From Ceratodon purpureus (lineage: Eukaryota; Streptophyta; Bryopsida; Pseudoditrichales; Ditrichaceae), in NCBI GenBank assembly GCA_014871385.1, contig CM026421.1, forward strand, positions 15,917,048-15,981,047: a DNA stretch of 64,000 nucleotides. Reading direction: 5' to 3'. Shown here piece after piece: positions 33,500 through 45,238 of the stretch. The stretch's first letter is position 1, and each line of letters begins with the position of its first letter. A program made the translations under genes and the position numbers. Under the pieces are notes generated by a model, which saw only the letters and a program-made list of their open reading frames with translations, was not told the DNA's origin and made no database searches.

Positions 33500-33730
33500 G
33501 AATACATTTTTTTTGGAAAAATAAAGTTTGCCTCTCAAAAATTAAATTTCTCAATTATTTTTATTATTTAGCAAAAAATCAATAAAAATGACATTAAACG
33601 GCTTAGAAATAACAAAATGTTGCAAAAAATCATTTATTCTATTTAAGTTTTCTATCTTCAATGTTTTCTGTATTTTTAATTTTTAATTTTTAGAAATAGT
33701 TTGGAAGAAGGTGCTGTGGTCCTACGGTAT
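33500..33730 (+). repeat. Dispersed AT-rich repeat family, copy 1
   Basis: Roughly colinear with 61103-61328. Anchors at matching offsets are GAATA near the left end, AAACGGCTTAGAAAT at 33596 (AAATGGCTTAGATAT at 61196), and GCTGTGGT.CTACGGTA at 33712 (GCTATGGTGTTACGATA at 61310). The two copies are clearly diverged, so this is an old, inactive repeat whose type is unknown. Confidence 0.55.
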
Positions 33731-34733
33731 GCTTTCAATATGATGTGAAGAAAAAATAAGATTCAAGCACCAACTCTATCATTCTCGTTTCTTCCTTAGA
33801 GCTACATCGAGAAATGAATTTTGACGTGCTACTTCTTAATGATCAAGACTTGATGGACACATGGCAATGAACTATACTTTAGGTGACGTCTTTGTCAATG
33901 CATGGTATTATTATTTTTAGTCCAAATAATTGGAAGGCATGCACAAAGTTGGTAGTTTCATTATAGTAGATATGTAAGAATTTGGTGCCACTTTAAATTT
34001 AAATAAAAGTTATAAAACTACTAAATTTTGAGGATGCATTCTTTAAGATTTATTTTTCCTTGAGTTTAAAGAGCACCAAGTTATTATACACAAAATATGG
34101 AGAAAACACTATCTTCTTCTTAGCTTGAAGATGAATATTTAATAAGATTATTTTGAACGAGAATCTGTTTTAGACTTTACTTTTGCGGAATTGGAGTCTA
34201 GAGATTTACTCCATCTAGTAAGTCAATGTAATGTCATATGCAGCCTACTAAGAGAAAGAAGTTGAAATAGACTTAAGAAATGTGTGCGAGGATTTCATAA
34301 AACTAGTGTTTCCAAATCTCCGCTTTACGTACTTAGACATCTAATTTAATAAAAACTAGTGGTATCCAAGTGGAATACCATATGCATTTACAAACCAAGT
34401 CTAAAAGCATTGCCAGCCATATCCCTTCAAGAACTCCTAGCATGGGAGCTTGACGGAACCTCGACCATGTGCAGGGAGGACATACTAAGATGGAGCCTTG
34501 GAGGGTCAATGTGCTTCCGTAAAGGAGTCCCGGGTTCAACTCCTTTTGCTCTCGTGGCATATCGAAAGTGGTCTCTTGTGGCGTATATTTGACTGTATAC
34601 GGACTTACCTATATTGACCTAATTGTCTTAGTTTAAACGAGCCAATAACTCGGCATAATGGAAGGACCACTTCTCATGGCAAAGGGTCCAATTTTACAGA
34701 GACGGGTGTAGTTTGGCAAGTCCCAGTCACTTT

Positions 34734-34775
34734 CACCTGATCTTTTCATAGTCCCACCTGATCTTTTCAAAGTCC
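34734..34775 (+). repeat. Short tandem duplication, period 21
   Basis: CACCTGATCTTTTCATAGTCC and CACCTGATCTTTTCAAAGTCC follow one another, differing at one base. Confidence 0.85.
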
Positions 34776-37700
34776 ATTGGGGCGTGTTTTTTTCCCTTGC
34801 CAAGTTCCGTTGCGGTGAGAGCTCTAATATCATAAAACTTATGGTATCTTTTAAAAACTCAAGGGGCTTTAAGGATAACTTTAATAAATGGTGGGTTTGT
34901 TCCCTCGCCATAGATTAACTCGAGCATGGGTGAATCGCGACCCCTACGTCAACCAGGAACACCGCCCTGCGTGAACCATATTCGCAATACGTGATCATAA
35001 CCATTGCCGCGACGAGATATTAGCTTGAGAATCTCCTTTACGATGGAGGTCATGGTCCGAAGCGGATGGTCGAATATCTCGGAACAAATTAAAGATGCAA
35101 TGGCGCTCACTCCAACATTGATATCATTGTGGTCAGACTGCCTGTCGCGCCCTTACACAAGAACCTCATGGGACAAAGGACGAAGGCCACTCCTGCCACA
35201 CTCGGGTATCGTTTCTGCTGGATGTGACAACAAAGTTATGGACTCAATCGCCTCTGCGATCCAGGACTCGAGGACTTTGCAAGCGCACTACGGGTACTGC
35301 TCAGAGCCTAGGTTCCCCCGTTTATTGCAGCACCACGACGGGACTACGATAAAGCATGAGATCATTCGGACCGTGCACTGCAGCTCTCCTGATCTGGTTC
35401 AATAATGGGTCTTAATTTCCGATACGTTTGGGGTCTTCTATCCTCTTAAGTACAAAAGCCACAGTGGGACGTACATGCGAAAGAGACGCTTGGTAACCCA
35501 GATAACTTGTTCGACTGGACCATGAGCTTACATTCCAATTTTGGCCAGATTCCAGACTTGAAAGAAAAGTTCATCCGAAACACCAGCTGCTGCCAAGTGA
35601 CTTCTCGATTGCGGCGGTAACCATGAGAATTACTTTAACAAGTCACGGTGGTACCTATCATGGCTAAGTAGCGGTGGTTTGCATCTAGAGTGATTCGATA
35701 CATCGGGATCGTACAGGTATGCAGGAATAAAGTTTTCCACGCGATCCATGCACACACACTGCTAGCTGAACTACAATTACCCTCGACACCGCACATCATT
35801 CCCGTGCTAAGTCTACTTTAAGTTTCTTATCACTATGTAATTGTGTAGGATATTCATGACTCTGATGTAGTACTGGACCTGTTTCAAGGTGCTTTTGTAC
35901 CTGAACTCTTACACTCACCGTTTCCCATTTCCCCTCAATTGTAGGTTGAGAATTTTCGTTGTCGTGATGATCTGGTTTCTGCTGTACTATCGGTATACAC
36001 TCAAACACAAGGTCTCAGACTGCTATCCAGTGTACCTGCAGTATTAACATGTAGTGTACTACCGCAAAACCATTTGCTGGAATGAGATGAATAGATAATA
36101 AATGTGTGTACAACTTCGATCTGGAGTCACGTGACTCTCGTGCATGTCAGGACGTTGTTCCGACCTTCTTCACCCCGACGTGTCGAGAACGCCATTTTTT
36201 GGCAGGGCTTGTATTATTGCTACCAAATCTCTACAGATTTGGGTTGTCCATTAAGATATTTATGTTAATTTTGTGTTGTGGATTTTCATCCACCATAATG
36301 TTCTTCATTGCATCTTGCATCTATAATAAGAATAGTATAAAGTTGTAAAATGTACTTTTAGAAGTTTAAAAGTGCTCAGAAGCCTTTAGAATTAAATGTC
36401 AATTTGCTTCACTTCAAATTTTATAGTAGAGAGATGCAAAAAGGTAGTTTGGACTTCTTACTAGAATGAATGAGAAGCCTACTTTAAAGTAGACATTCTT
36501 TTAAACTTTTAGAGAAAAGCTAAATCTTTATGGCTTTTAACTTGCAATATCAATAAAAGATCAACCATAGAATAGTCTTCATACTCATACCAACAAGAAG
36601 TGTAAACCACTCTATGGAGTGAATAGAGGTTGAGAGAGAATTAGAAGAGGACACAGAAGTTAGATTTTAAATGAAAATAGGCCATCTTTATTCTTGACTT
36701 TATTTATTAACAAGTTTAGTTAAAAATCTATTTTACATTGTGCTTCAAAGATTCAAGTCTGAAAATTTGGATTAATGAAAAAAGAAAGATAGGCAATGTC
36801 TTCAATATCTGATAATTATGGAATCAACACAATAAATTTTAAATGACGTTAATTTAGAACCAATAGATAATAGTGCTTTAACTTCTTCAATGAAACTGAA
36901 GGCGAGTCTACACTATGACCAGAGGTCAAAAGGATCTCACTTTCACCAATCATTTTTTAAGAACGTCTAAAGTTTGGCCTCACGACCTTAACTCTAGAGG
37001 CTAAAGTCCAAAGTTTGTGGCATCATATCAAACTCTATATAGCGACACCTATAGACTATGGAGGGTTTTTGTTGAAAGGTGACAAACTCTCAGACAAAAT
37101 ATTGTAAATCATTATTGAATAATTTAATTTTTTTTGGAAAACCTTCAATTTTTCAAAAAATAAAATATGTGCAAGATAAGGTTCTTAGGCTATGAAAGAT
37201 TAATCATGTTCTACAAGCCTTATTGTGTTTTATTTATTAACTCTTAAACAATCATTGAGCACTACGCCCTATGCTAGTCTATAATAGACCAAATTTGAAT
37301 TTGATATAACTCTATCGTAACAATAGCTTTATTACTGAATTTGTTTCCACATCTTCTACATGACTGGACAAATTCTATTTTTTTCAAAATTATCTTGTTT
37401 TTTCCAAATGTTTATGAATTTTCAAATATTCAGTTAAGGTCTAGGCCTCTGGGGCTCCGCACTATTCCTAATTCAAGGCTTCAACTTCTAGTTTTTCTGT
37501 ATTTTTCCAGCTCAAGAGATTGGACTCTTGCTTCGTCTGGAATTTTGCCAATCAGAGTCTCAACTCGGTCATAGTGGGAACTTTGAAATGGCCCTAACCA
37601 AACACTCGAGCATTTGAGATGGCTAGTTACACTGAATCTTTTGATTTCAATTGTTGAATTTCATGGGCACGCAATGCTTGCGTAGCATACGATACATACT

Positions 37701-38124
37701 CATCCTCCATAAATAAGCGGTGATACCACCAGTGATCCATGACTTCAAATATGGCATGGGTATACTGTCTATAGAAGACTACTAAAGTCATCAACTTATT
37801 TATTTCAGCTCGTGAATTCGATTGAAATTTACGGTTTGTATTACAAAAACTAAGAACTAAACAGGGTGTTACTAAGATTTAAGAAAAATCTATCTGACAG
37901 TCGTAATATGACTGTCCGGTGAAGATTTAGGGATCAAAACCTACACTACTGAGATGGCTCATATTGAATTAATTTTATTTCCCAATTCAACCCAAGGCCA
38001 AAAGCTCACTATATAGTTATCACTGTATTTGATAAGGTACACACTCACGTACACAGTGTTTGAAGATACAGCTTCTGTTAAGCTAGTGCCAGATTAATAG
38101 CAAAGAATTAAGATGTTATAAGGG

Positions 38125-41100
38125 TTACGTTCCAATATTCTGTACACTCTGTCTCAATCTTTTCAGTTCAGAATCTAACTTCTGCAGCTCCTTTTGCAAA
38201 ATTTCCACCCGGCATAACTTCTCTTGGGCAGCATGAAGGTACGGTGCAGTCAGAGCCTCTACTTCAGCTCTTACTGCATCGATTGACTTCTGGAGATCGT
38301 CTTTCATAGCTTCCTCGATCTGTTTAGCCAAAGAATCTGCTACACGCCTCACCTTTTTCTTCACAGCCTCTCTTTGTGATGGCAAATTCCAAACTCCAAC
38401 CAACCTGCCAAACCAGCTTTCAGATTCCATTCTACAAAATGCAATTGACTCGCAAACCAGCACTAACAAGGATCGGTAGAAATCCATATCAATAAGACAT
38501 ACAGAAGCTTCAGTCCACCGATGTATTGATATCACCTAACCCTAAGCCCTAAATTCCTAAACCTTGACTAATGTAACAACAATGAACACAAGGATAGTAG
38601 CTACAAGATATTTGATTGAGGGAATTTACCCTCCAGCTGAGCACACTCCAAGAGCAATAAGATCCTCCAGAGTATTAGGCAAAATAGTGGTCAACACTGA
38701 TGCTGATATCCCTGCCGCTCCGACTCCACTAAATACACTGACAACCTGCCAAAATTTTCACACCGTTGTTTATTTACTGTTTCAAATGGGCTGACGTCAG
38801 TGCCTGCCCAACCATTGGTTCTAGAATGACCCTTTAGTCACTGCTGACTGTAGTGGGTTTTGACTCAGTTGTCAGTGTGGAATTTAATCTGAAGAAATTG
38901 AGTCCCAAACGATTCAGCAATATTGAGAGTAAGAGAGCTTACCACTTCCTTGAACTCTTGCTCCAAAAGTACCAAGGCAGCGTTGGTATCAAAGTCCTCC
39001 AGCACAGTCAAACTTGTATTACTTTGCCCAACAAGCTGCCCCTCTCTATTCCGCAACTCAACTACAGCTGGACTTTCCGCACCGTCCTGAGAATCGTTCT
39101 CTTGAGACCACCTGCTTCTTACCAATGATCGGTAACTGCTGAGTTGGCGAATGCTATTTGATTCTATCCACTCCCTGTGCTCCTCCAAGGCTCTCTGTTT
39201 CATGCCACCACTCTTACATAAGACAATCGTAAACAGATAGTTCTGTGCATGCATCAGGTCCACACTAAGGAGTTCAATGTATTATACGGCCACGTAGAGA
39301 CATAAAACGTTCACATTAACAGTGAGATGAATAGTGACATGTCAGTTCTGCGGAAAAAATCCCAGGTGAAGTGAGCTCGTTTGGATGTCTACACGTGAAC
39401 TCGTCGAAAAGTACATAGCTGGATTCAACAAAAAATACAGATAATTTCCAACCTCGAGGACAAAGAGTAGCCAAAACCGATGAAGTTTCACTCCTCGTTT
39501 TTGAACGTATCATAGTGTCGCAGCGAATATGGGTATTACCTGAACATCTTTAACAGCAGAGCCAATCACTTTGCTGTCAAAGTTACTTGATGCGCGCGAA
39601 GCGGCACGGCCTGATCCAAGCAGATATGTCCCGATCGCTTCAAAGTTAGATAACCGCAGGATAGAATCAACAAACTTGCATGCACGTGCCTTCGCTCCTT
39701 CAATCTGCACATAAAAAGATAAAATCATTCAAGATCTTATTGATTAACACAGTTGTAGTCTGACACTGGGGTCCAGCATGCAGACCTAGGACATTTATTC
39801 ATCTCAAGATCCTAGTAAGACCCAGATCAATTTTGGTGTATGCTTTTCACATTTACACACAGAGATTTTTGGATTCAGCTTCTGATATATAGACAAAGAA
39901 AAGCGAGGGACATTAGAATGCCAAGATTAATCGAAATGCAGGAAGCATGGCAGGTAAAAGAAGTATCAAACTTTCCTACTCAGGATTCATCATGGATAAA
40001 ACCAAAACATAGAAAGCACTAACCACTGCCAAGGTGCGTTGCCTCTGTAAAATTGCACCATTCAGCATAGCCTCCTCGAATCTCTGCAGCTGCTTCTGCA
40101 CGTCTTCCAGGGCTTTCAAATCACTCTCGGCTTTAAAAGCCTCTGCTGTCAGCTGTGAGTCACAAGCCGCCAGAAGTGCAACACCAACGCCTAATGGAGT
40201 CTCTAACTTCAACCGTAACCTCTCTGCACCCCTGTCGGTGGACGCTCCCATGAAGCTGAAAATGAATTCCTCCAGATCCTTAAACCCACTGGTAGTCCAA
40301 AGGGGATCTTCGGACAAGCGGGCTGTGTCTACTGTACCATCTTCTAAGGAAGCTGAAAGTTTTGCTTGTAGGGCTTGGCGAGCTGAAACAGGGTAGACTA
40401 GTGCTTGATCCACAGTAAGAAGCCGTTGCGCATTGTCCCTTACAAAATTGCGAACTTCTTCTACCTGTCCAGAGCCCGCTTGTCGTCAGTTGGTCCTTTT
40501 ACAAGGTCTATGAACAACCCGTCATGGAAAAATACGAAAAGAAAAGTTCAAAAATTATCAGTTGCGGAAAGTGACATACCTCACTGTAGGTAGATAAGAC
40601 ATCTGACTTGTTCAGGATGAAAACGACTTTCTTGCCCCATTGTCGAATGTAACGCAAAAATGTTACCTGTCCAACCATCAAATAGAGCACTAAGACAGCT
40701 GTATATATATTAAACCAATAAATCTCCATATCAAACACATATAACGACATATGCTACACAATAATAACAGCAAATTGTAATGATAACAGGTTCACTTAGA
40801 AAAAGATATACCTCGCTCTCAGTCAGTGGCCTGTCAGCTGATAACACAAACAGAACTAAATCTGCCCTGGGAACAAACTCTTCTGTTAAGCGTTGCTGCC
40901 GCTGAAGGATGACGTTTGTGCCTGGAGTGTCCACTAGATTCATCTGCACTGTCCACCTCACTGTCTCAATTCATAGTATTACAAGGAATTACGTTTGTTA
41001 TTTCCGCCATTTTCAAACACGTTTCTACTGCTTGAGTTATTGAACCTTGTATAAAATACGAAGGAATGACAACTTGTAAAATACTGACCTGTTTGAGAAG

Positions 41101-44100
41101 GCTAGCTGGCAAGAATCGTAAGAAATGGCCATCAGGGTGCCGCTCTTCTCGCTCTTCTGTGTTCCCTCCGTCATTAGCATGTCGCAGCAAGGTGATTTCA
41201 TTTGTTGTGGGCAATACTCCTTCCTTCAAGAATCTCTTTCCGAGAAGTGCATTTATAATGGATGATTTCCCTGAATTGAACTCTCCCTGTTTTGTATAAA
41301 GAAAGACAACCATACGATCTCCAGTTTAAAACTGTGAAGAACTACAACGAGGCTGTCCCGTAGCCAATGAGCTTCAAATTTCGGAACATATTTCAATTTA
41401 TAAAAAGAATAAAACACCAGTCCATCGACGAAATGTCTAGTCAGGGGGAATAAGAGATCAACGAGGATCAAAAGCAGGGTGGCATCACTTACCACCACAA
41501 CCGATAAAAATAATTCATCTAGCTGCTTCAGGGTATCGACTAGCAGAGAAACTTCCTCCATCTGGAAATATGAAAAAAATGATTCATCAAAGATAACAAG
41601 TGGAAATTGCAGCTGCTAAGTGCAGGAACTGCAAAATGACAAACACGCTCAGTTGCCTTATGAGAATCTAACGTGTGGTAAAAAATCTGACGATTTGAGA
41701 GAAATGAATTTCGTCAGTTATTTGAGATTATATCTCACCAAAAACTTCGAAAACTTACATCAGGTGATGCCTCCTTTACAAACTCCACCATCTCCGTGAG
41801 GAGTACACGCTCTTCATTGACAATCTTCTTAACTAGCTTCTTCACGGACTGTTCCTCCATATCGACATTTACTGCTGGAGAATCGTCAGGAAGTCCAAGA
41901 AAAGCCCCACCATCTTCCATGTCCACACCCAAGTCGTCTCTATTTTGCACTTTCATGTCCGGTGAATAAGTAATATCCTGTTCTTTCCTTTTCTCAATGG
42001 TCAAACCTATCTCGGCAATCAACGAAGCCACATAATTCGGCAAGTCGGCTTCGCCAGCTTTTCTCACATCAACCGTGTTCAGAACCAACCCGTTTGCTCC
42101 CTCCTGAAGGAGATTCAAGCCAGCAGCTGCCGATGCAACTCCAGATCCTGATATGTCTAAGAAAACGGGGATACTAATTTGATTACTAACTACTTTAACG
42201 AATTCTCCAACATTTTTTTCCTTGTCGCTGACTTCTAGTATAAGTAAATCAGCACCCTCACCAGCAGTTGCTGATTGGGCAGACTGGGCTGATGACACAC
42301 TACGAGCTACTAGAGGTAACACAGAAGTCTCCAATCCTGAATTCTGCATCATTCTCTTGGCTACCACAGCCGACAACCCTGCATACACCCATTGCCAATT
42401 GAAACTTGAGAACTTGAAGAATCGTCTAGCATTGAACGAACGCGGTGTTCCCACATGGTAACTCAGGAAATAGATCTTTAAAACTTGAGTGACTTAATAC
42501 ATCACTTTCAACTCGAGAAACAAATTCTTGCCGATAAGCCCTGAAACTGTGACTTGAGGAGTGAAAATGAGCAAGACCCATCCGAATTCCAAAGACGCAA
42601 GGACAGGAAAAAATCTGGAAAAAGAGACAAGACCTTCATCTGACAAAAGCACTCCATCTGCTCCTGAAGCGGCAGCAATATCAACTCTCTCTGCTATCAA
42701 GAGCTCTGCTCTACCGCGCAGCATAGTCTTCAGCATGCAACCCGCATCATAGAGCTTGGCACCTCCTAGTCCTCCGTCGCCACCATCTTCCAGAATAATC
42801 ATTGTAACTCCTCCAGCCACTGCAGCACTAACTTCCTCCAATAGAACATTCTTCTCCTCACTTAGCATTTCCTCTAACCTGACACGGAGAGCTAATCCTG
42901 GAAGTCGCACCTCCGCCCTCCTAAAACCACCAGGGAAAACCCCTTTTGCAGACAGCGGTACCTCTGCTTCACTTAACGGATCGGAGCTTATATCCATTTC
43001 AAAACCGTCCACTAAAGAACACCTTGTCATTCCATTACACCTCTTGGATGTGGATGAGCACCGAGTCTTGAGGGGAAGAGAGTGTACATGTGCCTTACTA
43101 GTAAGACTGCCATATCCATTGCACCTAGCTCCCATAAATGTCCCAGTCGAGTCCATAATAAAATTGGGCAAAGAACCTGCCTAGAGAGGACACCAAGAGA
43201 ACCGTTCAGCACATGGAAACAATATAATCGATTCTATCTCAAGATAACCGATTTGAAAACAGAGATCAAACCTTCATCTCAAATTCTCAATCAAGCCTTC
43301 GATTCGGATCCCAGCTTTTTCAATGAGACAAATGAGTCTAAATGGCTTCATGACACATCCAAGTCAAAGTACCAGTCTCGGCGGTAATGTACTCAGATAA
43401 TCAAAATTTTGTACCTTAACGTGACAGTTCCTGCCACCACTGCAACCTGTGGGCGCTACCAACTGCGACACTCTTGAGCTTGCTTTAATACATTTCAACC
43501 TAAAATATAGTCCCATGGCTCCAGACCTCACTCCCTTCGACCTGACAAGGTTTAGGGTCCCATTGCTCCGTATCCTGCAGTGGTAACGTGATATATGTCT
43601 CTGTTGTTCAGAAACCTGTAACCAACAGCCACAAAATTTTCAGAAGTTGGGTATCTTGACCATTCTCCACACATGAAAACGAAATCTGCATTGCGGCATC
43701 AGCTGGATGCTGCTTAAATCCATGAAATTATTTAGTTTTCGCTCAACTCAAACCCAGAGTTCCAATTTAAGCACTCTAACATTCCAACACTCTCTAAATT
43801 CAGAGAGCATTATTTTCCACGCACTGAAGGATTATTGAAAGATGAAGACACTCGCACGGCTAGAATGAGGGCAGTGAGTCGACCACACTGTTTTTCTCCA
43901 AAGTTGCTGAATCGTGGCTCTTACCAGATGCGTGTACGGAAAACTGCATGACGCCAGCTCATGATCAAAACGGTACGATTCAGCTGCACCACGAGCTTTG
44001 CATGCCCCACTAATCCCACCAGCGCTTCTCGCAGGTCCACGATGAGGCGTGAGCATTGACATCGAAGGAGGCCGAGTGTGCGCTCGGCAGGGGAGCACCA

Positions 44101-44128
44101 AGCCCGGCGAGCTCACAACCCCAGCCAT
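38125..44128 (-). CDS. FZL: FZL: chloroplast dynamin-like (FZO-like) GTPase, 13 exons
   Basis: Membrane-remodelling GTPase of thylakoid and chloroplast envelope in plants. Exons (high to low): 43925-44128, 43415-43615, 42634-43180, 41759-42378, 41493-41561, 41089-41286, 40812-40943, 40580-40666, 40024-40464, 39540-39704, 38943-39194, 38630-38745, 38125-38404. All join in phase to 1103 residues. A transit peptide comes first. Next is a thiamine-phosphate-synthase-like barrel region (about residues 180-450; AAASGADGVLLSDEG, ADLLILE), a plant FZL hallmark. The GTPase motifs are G1 GEFNSGKSS, G2 PTTNEIT, G3 DTPG with NVILQRQQRLTEEFVPRADL, and G4 NKSD. Two hydrophobic stretches (GVGAAGISASVLTTIL, DLIALGVCSAGGLVGV) are likely membrane anchors, followed by a C-terminal coiled coil. 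It is divergent with TIM44 at 45239. No breaks found. Confidence 0.95.
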
Positions 44129-45238
44129 AGCTCCAGCTCCTTAACTCCAAAAAAAGAGCTCACAAGAGCCTAACAAACCCAACTAAGCGGTGACGAAATC
44201 TCATCTGATAAAAACGACCACCAACACCTACTAAACAACCAGAAAAACTCCCAAAATCATCCCATTCAATCCAACAATCGAAGCCGAACTGCAGCGCAAT
44301 GCCCTCAACCCAAAATCAACCAACCCATCTAAAATCCAAAACCGCGCTACGAATCCACTCCAGTACACTCAAAACTCCCAAAAACTCTACACACTAAACC
44401 TCGTCCTAAAAACTACAACATCCCCAACCCATGATCTCGTCCAAAACCTCAAACCTCCCTCTCAGATGCCAAACCGTGCACATGCGCTGCACAGAGTCGA
44501 CAGCAAACCCGCAGCGCAGTGGCCATGGCAGCTCTAAAGCTCCAGAATCAAGTGACATCTGCAACATCCTGGATCCCTTATCTTGTTCCGCACTTTCATC
44601 ATGCCATGCACGCCGCTGATTGGCGAGCTCCACAGCCGCATATCGCCATTGACTTGACATAAGTTCATCATGTCCTCGGGTTTACCTTCGCCGTTGCTCT
44701 CTATTACCGTCGGTCCCTGCATCTCGGACCCACCCACAGTGGATGAGAAAACTGCCCACCATGGCAAACAGAACACAACATCAAGTTGTAAGTTCCCATG
44801 ACGATGATGGTGGGCTCGGCATCGTCACGGTGACTGCCAGTCGCACTGCCACATGCAACCCCATGTCGTAAAATCAGGAAGAGTGACATGCTTCCGTGAC
44901 ATGTTCTCGTCACTTGGGGCTCAAGTTTCTAGTTGAAGGGTTTTTCCATCATCATGTGAATCTTTCAGTTGTTTCATGTGGGTTTTGTGAAGTGGGTGTG
45001 GGCACACAGACTGTTTAGAATCACGTCTGGGTCTATTGAGGACCGGGGTTCAGTGGTTTTGTTTGGTTTTTGGTTGTGTTTTGTTGTTCAGGGGTTTTAG
45101 TATTAGGGTTAGGGTTGTGTGTTTTTTGGGGTGTTTTTTGGGTTAGTGTTGTTGGAAGTGGGGTGTTGGGGGAGGATTTTTTTTGGAGAGGGGGGTGGAT
45201 TGGTTTGCTGAAGCCAGGAGACTGAGCTGGGCCTCAGA
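44129..45238. promoter_or_regulatory. Shared head-to-head promoter region of FZL and TIM44
   Basis: 1,110 bases separate the start codons of two nuclear genes for organelle proteins on opposite strands. No coding sequence is supported between them. The TIM44-proximal half is G/T-rich and contains a telomere-like TTAGGGTTAGGGTT at 45103-45116, a class of telo-box motif common in plant housekeeping promoters. Shared regulation is inferred from arrangement only. Confidence 0.55.
45103..45116 (+). promoter_or_regulatory. Telo-box-like motif (TTAGGG repeated)
   Basis: TTAGGGTTAGGGTT lies about 120 bases before the TIM44 ATG. Telo-boxes are known in promoters of growth-related plant genes. Confidence 0.5.

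Larger units (their letters stand above)
33018..38124. other. Long AT-rich intergenic region
   Basis: No gene supported over 5 kb. It contains an old dispersed repeat (33500-33730), a 21-bp tandem duplication (34734-34775) and an island of more balanced composition at about 34930-35800. That island holds a 133-codon ORF at 35004-35405 without recognisable domains, and may be decayed transposon or gene sequence. Simple AT-rich DNA follows to about 37900. Confidence 0.5.

Noticed and set aside
34500..34560. tRNA-like B box (GGGTTCAACTCC)
   Set aside because: The flanking bases cannot form a proper T arm or acceptor stem, and no A box or anticodon arm is in place.
35004..35405. 133-codon plus-strand ORF
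   Set aside because: No family resemblance, no supporting splice context, lies in repeat-rich spacer; kept only as a note in the spacer entry.
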